NCBI GenBank assembly: GCA_003228115.1
Contig: QEVV01000010.1
Location: 27,766 to 91,765 of the forward strand
From: Chloroflexota bacterium
Lineage (GTDB): Bacteria; Chloroflexota; Dehalococcoidia; Lucifugimonadales; SAR202-VII-2
Direction: 5' to 3'
Length of the DNA stretch: 64,000 nucleotides
The position numbers and the translations under genes were made by a program. This document shows positions 8,080 through 16,282 of this stretch, in pieces (position 1 is the stretch's first letter; each line of letters opens with the position of its first letter). The notes below the pieces were generated by a model. That model worked only from the letters and a program-made list of their open reading frames with translations, searched no databases and was not told the origin of the DNA.

Positions 8080-9657
8080 TCATGAAATTGCCGAGGATGC
8101 AAGTGGGTAGAAACCCAGAAGGCAGACGTCGTAGTTAGCATCAAGGCTTGTTCTGGGCTTGGGGCGAAGTCGCTGCGCCTGTCCTGCAGACAATATCCCT
8201 TGGGCGGCCAGCCCCTTGATGGTCGCCAGGAGCGCCGGCCTTGCCTCTTTCCGCATCGCCCCAAAAAGGTCCTCGGTCCAATAAGGGGTGGTGGGCCGAA
8301 TCGAGTCGCCGCTCAGAATGGCCAGAGCGATGCACGCCCTGGATGTCCATTTGCGAAGAGATCCCTGTGCCCGCTGGCGCCTAGTCGCATTAGCTACGCT
8401 CGATGACACGTCCCCCAAGCCTTCAACAGAAGGCGCCCGGGCTGAGATGAGATGGCGCTGAACCAGCTTGTGCCGGCGTTCCCCTAGCGGTAGTGACAAA
8501 TAGAGGCGAGCCAAGTCAGGATCGGCAAAGGGAATTGCTACTGGACAGCAGTCCCGATAGAGAGACAAGAGTGGGGCAAATGTCTTGGGCTGCCTAATGG
8601 TTAGATAGATATATTCGTCGAAGCCGACTGGAAGCTCAGATTGGCGCCACTCACCATGGACAGTCTCCAAGTCGTTTATCACAGTGTCGCTGGTCTCGCT
8701 ATCAACGAGAAGTTTCTCAAGGCCCGCTTGGAAGCGGCCAAACACTCCGCTGTCCGATAGGGCTGGTGCTTTGTCTGATGGGCCTGCCGCGAAGCCCGCC
8801 ACCGCATCCGCAAAGAATCCGGAAACCAGGAGGGGCGGAGGACGAGTTCCGACATATTGTTTGAGGAAGGAGTGGAGATGGCCGTGCGCTGGGGGTACGG
8901 AACCTCCGAAAAAGTCCCAAAACGGCTGGATCTGATCCTTGAATAGAGTGCGGGGGGTTGGATGGATGATATGGCGCTTGATGGACAGACGGCGACAGAT
9001 CTCCCTCGCCAGCGTCACCTCCCTCGAGGTAGGGGATAAGGCGTATGTCATCGCCACAATGCGGCTGGGGTCTCCTGTTGTGGCGAGATAAGCTGCCAGA
9101 AGTCGGCTGTCAAGACCGCCACTGAGGGGGAGAAGGATCTCGCCATCGCCCACGAGGCTCCAGTAGTCGCGACATAGCGATTCCAAGCGGTCACCAATCC
9201 TCTGAAGCAATTCCGCTGTTGGGACTTCTTGCTTCGGAGGGGCTAGAAGGGGCTCTGGCGAGTATGTAATCGATCCGGTGCGCCGTTCAAACACAAGGTT
9301 GCTGCTGCTAGGTGCCTGCTTGACATGCTGCCAAGGAGTTCGGGTTGAGAGGCAAGAGCCGTAGATAACCAACTCCCAGAAACCAGCCCTATCAATTGCC
9401 TGGGGTGATGCCTGGCGAGACTCCCCAGCCAGATTCAGAAGAGTTTCTCCCTTTTTAGTGTCGAGAAAGACGGGCACGGTGCCGAAGTTGTCAGTCTGGA
9501 CGACGACGCGTTCTTCCGTGTTTGCTATGAGTGACCCGTTAGAGGAGCGCCAGGGGTGCTCGTTGCCCGCTTCAACGGGATTGAGACCTGGATTGAACGG
9601 TATCCATCCCTCTGAGGAGCTATTGTTTGACGCAGGTAGATTGGATTGCATGCTCAT
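8080..9657 (-). CDS. asparagine-synthase-like protein lacking the glutaminase Cys
   Basis: About 525 residues. The central and C-terminal part is the ATP-pyrophosphatase domain of asparagine synthetases, with the PP-loop LPLSGGLDSRLLAAYLA followed by AMTYALSPTSREVTLAREIC. The N-terminal part resembles a decayed Ntn-amidotransferase domain (TDNFGTVPVFL), but there is no Cys at position 2 after the start Met, so glutamine hydrolysis is not expected by the usual route. Such proteins occur in polysaccharide and peptide-modification clusters, where they adenylate a carboxylate and amidate or cyclise it. The position in a glycan cluster suggests uronic-acid amidation, an inference. The frame extends upstream into the tRNA-Gln gene, so I took the ATG at 9657, just below GTGTGGAGG. 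Confidence 0.7.
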   Translation of the reverse strand: MSMQSNLPASNNSSSEGWIPFNPGLNPVEAGNEHPWRSSNGSLIANTEERVVVQTDNFGTVPVFLDTKKGETLLNLAGESRQASPQAIDRAGFWELVIYGSCLSTRTPWQHVKQAPSSSNLVFERRTGSITYSPEPLLAPPKQEVPTAELLQRIGDRLESLCRDYWSLVGDGEILLPLSGGLDSRLLAAYLATTGDPSRIVAMTYALSPTSREVTLAREICRRLSIKRHIIHPTPRTLFKDQIQPFWDFFGGSVPPAHGHLHSFLKQYVGTRPPPLLVSGFFADAVAGFAAGPSDKAPALSDSGVFGRFQAGLEKLLVDSETSDTVINDLETVHGEWRQSELPVGFDEYIYLTIRQPKTFAPLLSLYRDCCPVAIPFADPDLARLYLSLPLGERRHKLVQRHLISARAPSVEGLGDVSSSVANATRRQRAQGSLRKWTSRACIALAILSGDSIRPTTPYWTEDLFGAMRKEARPALLATIKGLAAQGILSAGQAQRLRPKPRTSLDANYDVCLLGFYPLASSAIS

Positions 9658-9741
9658 TTCTAAACCGTTGGCCTCCACACTCAGCGCCGGTCGGGGAAAG
9701 GCATCACGGCCCAATGGCTCTCTTCTTGATGCTTTGCGGAC

Positions 9742-9815
9742 TGGCTGCCCGGCCTGGGATCGAACCAGGGATTTCAGCTCCAAAGGCTGACGTGCTACCT
9801 CTACACCACCGGGCA
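9742..9815 (-). tRNA. tRNA-Gln (UUG), 3' CCA encoded
   Basis: On the minus strand the acceptor arm TGCCCGG pairs with CCGGGCA, followed by G73 and an encoded CCA. The anticodon stem TCAGC/GCTGA encloses the seven-base loop CTTTGGA, giving anticodon TTG. The T-arm contains GGTTCGATCC between CCTGG and CCAGG. The weak U1-A72 pair is a known identity feature of tRNA-Gln. Without CCA the molecule is 71 nt. Confidence 0.93.
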
Positions 9816-9860
9816 GGGAGAAGGGCGATCGGTCGGGGATACGAGGGAGGATTCCTAGCC

Positions 9861-9888
9861 ATTATAGCATGGGCACGCTGGTCGTCAG
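9861..9888 (-). promoter_or_regulatory. promoter of tRNA-Gln with extended -10
   Basis: Reading the minus strand, the perfect -10 hexamer TATAAT lies at 9866-9861 and is preceded by TGC, making the extended -10 TGCTATAAT. A -35-like CTGACG lies at 9888-9883 with a 16-base spacer. Transcription would start near 9854, about 40 nt before the mature tRNA 5' end. The 14-mer CCCATGCTATAATG recurs upstream of otsA. Confidence 0.7.
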
Positions 9889-9982
9889 TGTCTCTGGCTC
9901 CTTGTGGGCCCTCCAAGGTTCGGTTACCATGAGTCGTCGAATATCGGACTCCATTCACTTCTATTTTCCTCGGACGGTTCCC

Positions 9983-10747
9983 ATGAGCAAACTGATCGAT
10001 AAGTTGGAGCATATCCAGGCTGGCAACCCACAGCCCCTGGGCTTCGGGGCTCTGTCTTCCCAAGCCCGCACATCCTCCATGCTCCTCATTGCCTCTATGT
10101 CGGCCAAGGACGCTGGCAAGGCGAAGGGTCTTGGGTCCTTGGGCGTCGACGGCATCATAGTTAGAGCCGAAGACCCTGCTTCAGCCAAATCGCCGGGTGA
10201 GGGCCTTTTGTGGGGCGCCTGGCTTAATGGCGCAAGCAACGAGGGCGTCGATTCCCTGAAGGAGGCGGGCTGCGACTTCATTGTTTTTGACCCTGACAAG
10301 ATGCCGCTGTCCGTTTTGGATCGAAAGGATCAAGGCCGCGTCCTGGTTCTGGGCACCGAGTTGTCTGTCGATCAGCGGCGCACAGTGGATGCCTTGCCGG
10401 TGGATGTAGTGCTGATAGCTCCTGACCGGGACTCTGACTCCCTTACGGTGAAGGGCCTTATGGATATCCTGACCTTGGCCTGGGGCACCGGAAAGTCGGC
10501 GCTGCTTTCGTGGAACGGTCCTCTGACCAAGAGTGAGCTTGAGGGCCTGCGCGGAGCAGATATCATTGGTATCGTCGTCGACACTTCCAAGGCGGAGGCA
10601 GGCGTGATTGAGGGCCTCAAGAAGGCCATCGACAGCCTTCCCCGCAAAGCCAGTCATCAACGGGGCGGCCGGCACTCCGCCACCATCCCGCAGGCTGCAG
10701 GGTTCATTACCGGCGGTGAAGACGAATACGAAGAGGACGACGACTAG
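9983..10747 (+). CDS. uncharacterised protein with TIM-barrel-like pattern and acidic tail
   Basis: I do not recognise the family. The 254-residue protein (ATG at 9983, where the fold-like pattern begins) alternates short hydrophobic strands with helices, for example LGVDGIIVRAED, EAGCDFIVFDPDKMPL, GRVLVLGTELS, PVDVVLIAPDRD and ADIIGIVVDTS. This periodicity suits a (beta/alpha)8 barrel. The C-terminus is very acidic (EDEYEEDDD). No catalytic motif stands out. It starts about 170 bp from tRNA-Gln on the opposite strand and is followed after 48 bp by a small membrane peptide on the same strand. There is no clear ribosome site before 9983. In-frame starts at 9869 and 9929 would add residues that look noncoding. 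Confidence 0.65.
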   Translation: MSKLIDKLEHIQAGNPQPLGFGALSSQARTSSMLLIASMSAKDAGKAKGLGSLGVDGIIVRAEDPASAKSPGEGLLWGAWLNGASNEGVDSLKEAGCDFIVFDPDKMPLSVLDRKDQGRVLVLGTELSVDQRRTVDALPVDVVLIAPDRDSDSLTVKGLMDILTLAWGTGKSALLSWNGPLTKSELEGLRGADIIGIVVDTSKAEAGVIEGLKKAIDSLPRKASHQRGGRHSATIPQAAGFITGGEDEYEEDDD

Positions 10748-10795
10748 CCTCGCGACCCAGGCGCCCTCTGAACCTTTGGCCCCTGGAGCTGGAAA

Positions 10796-11005
10796 ATGCC
10801 GGACCTCTCTCTGAGCACCTGGATCTGGCTGCTTCTGACCGGAGCCCTGTCCCTTTTCGCTTTCCCTGCTGCTCGCAGGTTCATCCTCCGCAACAACGAC
10901 CCCCTCATCGAGCGGCTGAAGCGCCACGAGCTTCTGAGCGGCCTATGTTGCATGGCTCGGGACCTCGGCGCTGCAGATACTCCTCGTATTCGCGGTAGTT
11001 CCTAG
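10796..11005 (+). CDS. small hypothetical membrane peptide (69 aa)
   Basis: A short frame with one hydrophobic segment, SLSTWIWLLLTGALSLFAFP, at residues 5-24, followed by a basic, polar tail. A good ribosome-binding sequence, GGAGCTGGAAA, lies directly before the ATG. It starts 48 bp after the acidic TIM-like protein and ends 59 bp before the MscS channel start, so it may be a middle gene of a short operon. There is no recognisable family. It could be a spurious frame. Confidence 0.4.
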   Translation: MPDLSLSTWIWLLLTGALSLFAFPAARRFILRNNDPLIERLKRHELLSGLCCMARDLGAADTPRIRGSS

Positions 11006-11064
11006 TTCTCATATCGCGCCTTACAATGTGGCTTCATGGTAGTCATGTAACGGAAGGTTTATAT

Positions 11065-12132
11065 ATGCCACTCGACTTCATTTCAGAAAACCTCCTTCTA
11101 GCTTTGGCCCTATTCGTTGTCTTCTTAATAGCCGCCGTCGCTTTACATGTGATTCTGCGAATCAGCGCCGGTCGTATACGGCGGCGGGCCCCCGAGGGCC
11201 TTGCCTATGAGGCTATCAAGGGACTAAGCAACTCAGCGGTCCTATTTCTTGCATTTTTGGGCATCGTGCTCGCCCTTAGAGCCCTACCTGATCTAGAGTC
11301 CTGGCAAACCACGTTTACCAGGGCTTGGACCTTACTATCGGTGCTCTTAGTGGCTCGTGTACTGGCCAACATCGCCAGCGTGGCGGCCAGTTGGTATATC
11401 AGAACAGTGGCGCCCCGGACTGCGACCCAAGCCGATGACAGAATGGTGCCAATCTTACGTCGCATCGTATTGGTAGTCATCTATGGTCTTGCTGCCCTTA
11501 TAGCTTTGGATACTCTGGGGGTTTCAATTACCCCTCTCTTGGGAGGCCTGGGCATCACTGGCTTGGCCGTGGCTCTTGCGTTGCAGCCTACCTTGAGCAA
11601 CTTCTTCGCTGGCACATATGTCCTCACCGACACTGCCATTCACCCCGGAGACTACATTGAGCTGCAAGGAGGCCCGGCTGGTTATGTGATTGATATCGGC
11701 TGGCGCAGCACTAAGATCCGAACCTGGCTAAATAATCTAGTGATTATCCCCAACTCAATCGTGGCCGATACGATCGTTATGAACTACCAGGGTCCAGATC
11801 CAGCCCTGAACGTCTTGGTCACCTGCGGCGTAAGCTATAGCAGCGATCTTGCAAAGGTGGAGCGAGTGAGCCTTGAAGTGGCCCGTGAAGTGCTGCAGGA
11901 AGTCCCTGGAGCAGTGAGTACAGAGGATCCCTGGTTTGGCTACGATAGTTTCGGTGACTCTAATATTGGGTTTTGGATCTTCCTTCAGGCTGAGGACAGA
12001 ATAGGCAGCTTTGTAGTTACCAATGAGCTGATCAAGCGTCTCCATGCTCGTTTTGCCGAGGAGAGCATCGAGATCAATTACCCGGTGCGCAAACTGGTAT
12101 ATCCAGATGGAGCCGGTAGAAAAGAGGTTTAG
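11065..12132 (+). CDS. MscS-family mechanosensitive ion channel
   Basis: A 355-residue small-conductance mechanosensitive channel. The N-terminal part has hydrophobic helices, and the pore-lining TM3 with its Gly/Ala ridge is evident at about residues 158-182 (LGGLGITGLAVALALQPTLS followed by NFFAG). The beta domain then reads HPGDYIELQGG...GYVIDIGWRSTKIRTW and NNLVIIPNS, a hallmark of the family. The C-terminal alpha/beta vestibule ends in ESIEINYPVRKL. The channel would open on membrane tension and release solutes during osmotic downshift. The ATG at 11065 has GGAAGG eight bases upstream, better than the earlier in-frame ATG at 11026. The trehalose genes a short way downstream also fit an osmotic-stress theme, which is inference. 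Confidence 0.92.
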   Translation: MPLDFISENLLLALALFVVFLIAAVALHVILRISAGRIRRRAPEGLAYEAIKGLSNSAVLFLAFLGIVLALRALPDLESWQTTFTRAWTLLSVLLVARVLANIASVAASWYIRTVAPRTATQADDRMVPILRRIVLVVIYGLAALIALDTLGVSITPLLGGLGITGLAVALALQPTLSNFFAGTYVLTDTAIHPGDYIELQGGPAGYVIDIGWRSTKIRTWLNNLVIIPNSIVADTIVMNYQGPDPALNVLVTCGVSYSSDLAKVERVSLEVAREVLQEVPGAVSTEDPWFGYDSFGDSNIGFWIFLQAEDRIGSFVVTNELIKRLHARFAEESIEINYPVRKLVYPDGAGRKEV

Positions 12133-12465
12133 CGGTACTGCTCCTGTAGAAATCTCGGGGTATTCTCCAACCTCGATTGCGGAACGCTGGGCCTCAAGGT
12201 GAGGGCGTCATTGTTTCTTCGGCTTGGACCCCTACCCGCAAGGTGCCGTCGGGCTAATAGCATTTGGTTTAGAATAGATTGCCGATGTGCTTCGAGAGCT
12301 TTCTAGCTTGCTCACCCCATGCGTGGGGATGGTTATGGAAGCCTCCGAAAACGAACAGGCCCATGCCTTGCAGGGCATGGGCGAGGACACGCCGCATTCG
12401 ATGGGAGAGGAAACTGAGGCGGCTACTCGAATGCCAGAAGACTCACCCGGGTGAGGCGGTAGGCC
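12133..12465. other. intergenic region with two hairpins
   Basis: No gene is supported in these 333 bp. Two perfect inverted repeats are visible: CCCCA-TGCG-TGGGG near 12315-12328, and a 9-bp stem GCCCATGCC/GGCATGGGC at 12359-12382 with a six-base loop. Neither is followed by a T-run, so they are poor terminators. They may be leader structures of the downstream amidohydrolase gene. Confidence 0.5.
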
Positions 12466-13626
12466 ATGACGCAGGCTCCACAGAAGTTCGATCTGCTGCT
12501 CAAGGGCGGCACGCTCTTGGATCCCGGCCAGGGAATCCACCTACTCAGGGACGTCGCCTTCTCAGGAGGCAGGGTAGCTGAAGTTGCCGAGCACATTGCC
12601 GGCGACCTTGCGTTAGACGTGCTGGATGCCAAGGGCAAGCTGGTTACTCCCGGACTCATTGACGTACATGGGCACTACTACCATGGAAATGGGGCGTTGT
12701 CGGTGGACGCAAGGCGGAGCGCCCTTCCGGCTGGTGTCACAACGGTTGTCGACGCCGGGAGCGCAGGGTGGGCTAACTACGGGGCCCTCAGGGACTACGT
12801 TGCACCTGCCAGCGGCCTGCGCATGCTCGCCTTTCTGCACATAGGCGCCATCGGTCTGGTCACGAGCCAGGTGCTGAAGGGAGAACTTCACGACACACGC
12901 GTCATCGATGTCGATAGAACGGCTCAACATGTCCTGGATAATCCAGGCTTCGCCGTAGGCGTCAAGGTGCGCATGTTTATAAACTCCATTGCCTATTGGG
13001 ATGCCCAGCAAGTGCTTCGCCAGGCCCGTGCCGCGGCAGACCAGAGCAAGACGCGGCTCATGGTCCATGTGAGCAACCCTCCTATTCCCCTACCTGAGAT
13101 CCTGGATGTTATGGGGTCCGGCGATGTGGTTACCCACGTGTACAACGGGAACCAGGAACACATCCTCGACGCCCAGGGCAAGGTCCGGCCCGAGGTGCGG
13201 GCTGCGATGGACCGTGGTGTCGTGATGGACGTGGCCCATGCTGGGATTCACTGCGACATCGGCATCGTGCGGGAAGCATTGGCTCAAGGGTTTCCGCCGA
13301 CCACGATCAGCACCGATATCCACCATGGACCCGCCGAACGAGTGCTGTATCAACTGAACGACTTGATTGGCAAATTCGTAGCCCTAGGGCTCTCGCTGGA
13401 CGATGCAGTGGCTGCTACTACGGCTAGCCCCGCCCAGATATTGGGCTTGGCTGATGAGATCGGTTCGTTGCGGGTTGGCATGGCGGGTGATGCCGCCGTC
13501 TTCGACCGCGACGAAGGCGATCACACCTGGCAGGATGCCGCTGGTAACATGGTGAAAGGCAGCCTCAAGCTGCACACTTTCGCTACGGTGAGGGACGGGG
13601 CTGTTCTCTGGCGGCGTCCTGAATGA
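12466..13626 (+). CDS. amidohydrolase/deacetylase-family metallohydrolase
   Basis: A dihydroorotase-like amidohydrolase of 386 residues. It opens with a small beta-sandwich (LLLKGGTLLDPGQGI), then LVTPGLIDVHGHYYH supplies the HxH metal ligands of the TIM barrel. Further ligand candidates are in VGVKVRMF (Lys), HVSNPP, THVYNG and DVAHAGIHCDIG, and the last Asp in STDIHHGP. The closing sandwich contains GSLRVGMAGDAAVFD. This arrangement matches the amidohydrolase/deacetylase group (relatives of N-acyl-D-amino-acid deacetylases and EF_0837). The real substrate is unknown. Its stop overlaps the ATG of otsB by four bases (ATGA), so the two are translationally coupled, an odd pairing with no obvious pathway link. 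Confidence 0.85.
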   Translation: MTQAPQKFDLLLKGGTLLDPGQGIHLLRDVAFSGGRVAEVAEHIAGDLALDVLDAKGKLVTPGLIDVHGHYYHGNGALSVDARRSALPAGVTTVVDAGSAGWANYGALRDYVAPASGLRMLAFLHIGAIGLVTSQVLKGELHDTRVIDVDRTAQHVLDNPGFAVGVKVRMFINSIAYWDAQQVLRQARAAADQSKTRLMVHVSNPPIPLPEILDVMGSGDVVTHVYNGNQEHILDAQGKVRPEVRAAMDRGVVMDVAHAGIHCDIGIVREALAQGFPPTTISTDIHHGPAERVLYQLNDLIGKFVALGLSLDDAVAATTASPAQILGLADEIGSLRVGMAGDAAVFDRDEGDHTWQDAAGNMVKGSLKLHTFATVRDGAVLWRRPE

Positions 13627-14453
13627 CCGTCCCAGAGCGTCCAAGCCTCTTAGAGAATCTGGATCGAGTTAGGGAGCTACTGAGGGCGCAGTCCTTCGGT
13701 CTCTTTACTGACGTTGATGGCACCATTGCTCCTACATCCCGCACACCCGATGCCGCCATAGTTGAACCGGCTTGTGCTGAGTCGCTTAGGTCTATGGTCG
13801 GCAGGTTTCTCTTGGTTGCCGCTGTTTCGGGACGCTCCATGGAAGACTTGCGCCGCATGCTGACCGTCGATGGGATGGTCTATGTGGCCAATCATGGGAT
13901 GGAGCGCTGGCGGGATAATCATTCAGACGTGGCGCCTGGGGCGCAGGCCTACTACGCTGAAGTGCGCCAAGCTCTTGAGGAGATCAAGGATAGCTTGATC
14001 GACGATGGCATCGCCGTAGAAGACAAGGGCGTGGTCGTAGCCTTTCACTACCGCCTGGCTTCTGACCCTGTGGGGGCAGAGCGGCGACTACGCGAGGCCA
14101 TAGCGAAATCCCTAGGGGCGCGTCGGCTGGCGGTCCACGCCGGCAAGATGCTTATCGAAGTGAAGCCCCCGGTGGAGCTCAGTAAGGGAACGGCACTGAG
14201 GGAGCTTATAGCCGAGTTTGGCCTCAACGCGGGCATTTACCTTGGAGATGACCGGACCGACGTTGAGGCCATGACGGCCTTGAGAGAGCTCAGGGGAAAG
14301 GGGTTTGACGGGATTGGTGTCGGTGTACTGGGAGGGGCTGAGACTCCTCCAGGGCTGCTTGAAGCCTGCGACTACACACTGGCTTCAGTGGACGAGGTCT
14401 GTCGTTTCTACGCCTGGCTGGCGGAGGAGAGCCGAGGCCTCGAAAGGGGATAG
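13623..14453 (+). CDS. otsB: trehalose-6-phosphate phosphatase
   Basis: A HAD-superfamily phosphatase of 276 residues. The nucleophile motif FTDVDGTIAP is at residues 28-37, motif II is AVSGRSMEDLR, and the metal-binding motif IV GDDRTDVEAM starts near residue 207. Between them YVANHGMERW and EDKGVVVAFHYR match the cap region of trehalose phosphatases, and LIEVKPPVELSKGTALRELI is family-typical. It removes phosphate from trehalose 6-phosphate to give trehalose, an osmolyte and stress protectant. Its ATG overlaps the upstream amidohydrolase stop. Its 3' end overlaps the convergent otsA by 69 bp. The pairing with otsA makes the assignment firm. Confidence 0.92.
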   Translation: MTVPERPSLLENLDRVRELLRAQSFGLFTDVDGTIAPTSRTPDAAIVEPACAESLRSMVGRFLLVAAVSGRSMEDLRRMLTVDGMVYVANHGMERWRDNHSDVAPGAQAYYAEVRQALEEIKDSLIDDGIAVEDKGVVVAFHYRLASDPVGAERRLREAIAKSLGARRLAVHAGKMLIEVKPPVELSKGTALRELIAEFGLNAGIYLGDDRTDVEAMTALRELRGKGFDGIGVGVLGGAETPPGLLEACDYTLASVDEVCRFYAWLAEESRGLERG

Positions 14454-15971
14454 GTCAACGATGTTTCGCAGGTCCATCATTTGCCGGGTAAGCCAGTCGA
14501 TAACATCAGCGCTTTCTATGACTTCTGTCAGTATGTCTGACCTACGCTGGCGCTCCTCCTGCGGCATGGTGAGCGCTTCATAGAGTGCCTTGGATGTTCC
14601 GAAGATGTCTGCAGGCGCTACCGAAAGAGCCCCCTCTGCAAGCTGCTCCTGGGCCCCTACGGTTTCGGAAAGAACGAGAACTCCGGCTTTCGTGTTGACT
14701 ACTGGACCTTCCTTGGCAACCAAGTTCATCCCATCGATGACGGGATTCACCAGTAGCACGTCGTAGAGACGCATCCCCGCCAGAGCCTGAACGTAGTTGT
14801 TCTCCAAGAACATGGTTATGGGTTGCCAGTCCGGAGTGCCGTAAGCAGCGTTGATCCGCTCCACGATCTCTTCAACATCTCGCTGGTAGCGCTTGTACTG
14901 AGATATATGCGTTCTAGAAGGGACGATGAAGGCTATGAAGTTCACCTCGCCCCGCAGCTCAGGGTGACGCTCCAAAAGCAATTCAAAGGCCCGGAAACCT
15001 CGAAGGATGTTCTTGCTTGGCTCAGATCTGTCCACCCTCATGATGGTGTGCTTGTTGCACAGACGGGCGATGTTTCGCTCGTATTCCTGCGCTCGAGTAG
15101 ACGTAGCGATCCGGCGGACCTCTGCCACGTCAATGGAAATGGGGTAAGAGCGGACCTGCGTATTGTGGCCCTGGAAGAGCATCGTTTGTTTGTCGTGGTC
15201 CACGTGGACTCCGTCCAAGAAGTCCTCGCAAGTATGAAGGAAGCGCCGCACGTCTCGCTGAGTCTGAAACCCAAGGATGTCGCAGGAACAAAGGCTTTTA
15301 ACGATCGCCGTGCGCATCTCCTTGGGAAGCAGTTGCCAATAGGTGGATGTTGGCCAGGGGATGTGGCTGAAATGAGAGATAACGGCGTTAGGCACCAGCT
15401 TTCTCACATAGTCAGGAGCTAGGTAAAGCTGGTAGTCATGGATCATCACATAGCATTGCTGTCCCGACCGGTCAGCTTCTTTGGCGATTTCCCTGGCGAA
15501 GGCGAGGTTTACGGGTACGTAGCCATGCTCCCAGGCGTCATAGACAGCGGTATCAATGTTGGGGCTGTGGGGTATGTTCCACATGTAGTGCTGCAGGAAC
15601 CAGAGCAGCGGATTACAAATCACGTTGTAGAAGCGGTGGTACATGCGTCGAGGGGTGACCACGAATTTGGTCTGCACTCTCTGGCCGGAAAGCGGAACCA
15701 CCTCGTCTGAAGAAGCTTGGGCGGCCCTGCGGTCTCCTTCACCCATAGCGCTGGCGATCCAGGTGAAGTCGACGTACTTAGTGAGGGCGCTGAGAGCGGT
15801 GACAACGCCGCCGCTGCCTCGCTTGGCTTGGAGCTTACCCTCGGCGTCAACGACGTAGTCCACGGGGCCGCGGTTGGAAGCGAGGATCATCTTCCTGGTG
15901 CGGAACATGTCCTCGCATAGTTCAATCAATTGGGCGACGCGCTGGTCAGGAAACCCGTTGGTGCCCGCCAT
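14385..15971 (-). CDS. otsA: GT20 trehalose-6-phosphate synthase
   Basis: A GT20 glycosyltransferase of 528 residues. The N-terminal phosphate-binding strand is MILASNRGPVDYV (residues 28-40) with RGSGGVVTAL. MIHDYQLYLAPDYVRK and SHFSHIPWPT are conserved GT20 elements that contact the acceptor. RVDRSEPSKNILRGFRAFEL near 310-330 and NPVIDGMNLVAKEGPVVN bind the nucleotide-sugar. The VDRSEPSKN form, instead of the enterobacterial LDYSKG, is what I recall from actinobacterial-type enzymes. The product is trehalose 6-phosphate, used by OtsB. A glucosylglycerol-phosphate synthase would look similar, but the adjacent phosphatase favours trehalose. The gene converges on otsB, and its last 22 codons overlap it antisense. 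It has its own extended -10 promoter. Confidence 0.9.
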   Translation of the reverse strand: MAGTNGFPDQRVAQLIELCEDMFRTRKMILASNRGPVDYVVDAEGKLQAKRGSGGVVTALSALTKYVDFTWIASAMGEGDRRAAQASSDEVVPLSGQRVQTKFVVTPRRMYHRFYNVICNPLLWFLQHYMWNIPHSPNIDTAVYDAWEHGYVPVNLAFAREIAKEADRSGQQCYVMIHDYQLYLAPDYVRKLVPNAVISHFSHIPWPTSTYWQLLPKEMRTAIVKSLCSCDILGFQTQRDVRRFLHTCEDFLDGVHVDHDKQTMLFQGHNTQVRSYPISIDVAEVRRIATSTRAQEYERNIARLCNKHTIMRVDRSEPSKNILRGFRAFELLLERHPELRGEVNFIAFIVPSRTHISQYKRYQRDVEEIVERINAAYGTPDWQPITMFLENNYVQALAGMRLYDVLLVNPVIDGMNLVAKEGPVVNTKAGVLVLSETVGAQEQLAEGALSVAPADIFGTSKALYEALTMPQEERQRRSDILTEVIESADVIDWLTRQMMDLRNIVDLSPFEASALLRQPGVETTDLVH

Positions 15972-16282
15972 GGTTCCCCCCCTAGGCTCTGCCGAGCGCT
16001 TTTCGGGCCAGAAACGAGCGTGTAAGGATTTGGATGAGCGTCATTATAGCATGGGTTCGCGGGGGAGCCGGAGCTCCAGCTTCCTTCACCGGCACTTGCC
16101 ATTTCTGCTCATCGTTCAGCGCCTGTGTTAGTTACCATTGGAACTGGATTTCGTCTTGCGAAACTCGAGTACTTTGGGTGGCTGAATTCGACACGAACAG
16201 ATGGACTTGGATGGGAAGGCCCTGTACGGTTGCATGTGACTGAAATCGATTTTGATCGACCCGTTGAGGCGCTGAGAAGATC
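15972..16282. other. divergent intergenic region between otsA and the VIT1/CCC1 gene
   Basis: These 311 bp separate divergent genes and hold no supported ORF. The otsA promoter lies at 16043-16051. No clear promoter for the rightward transporter gene could be picked out. Confidence 0.6.
16043..16051 (-). promoter_or_regulatory. extended -10 promoter of otsA
   Basis: The minus strand reads TGCTATAAT, a perfect extended -10. The surrounding 14-mer CCCATGCTATAATG (16055-16042) is identical to that of the tRNA-Gln promoter. No good -35 hexamer lies at 16-18 bases, as expected for extended -10 promoters. The predicted start leaves a leader of about 65 nt before the ATG at 15971. Confidence 0.65.

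Noticed and set aside
10181..10927. 248-residue minus-strand frame opposite the unknown protein at 10 kb
   Set aside because: The plus-strand frame has stronger strand/helix periodicity, and its order with the small peptide and MscS is co-directional. The minus frame has no ribosome site and no motif.
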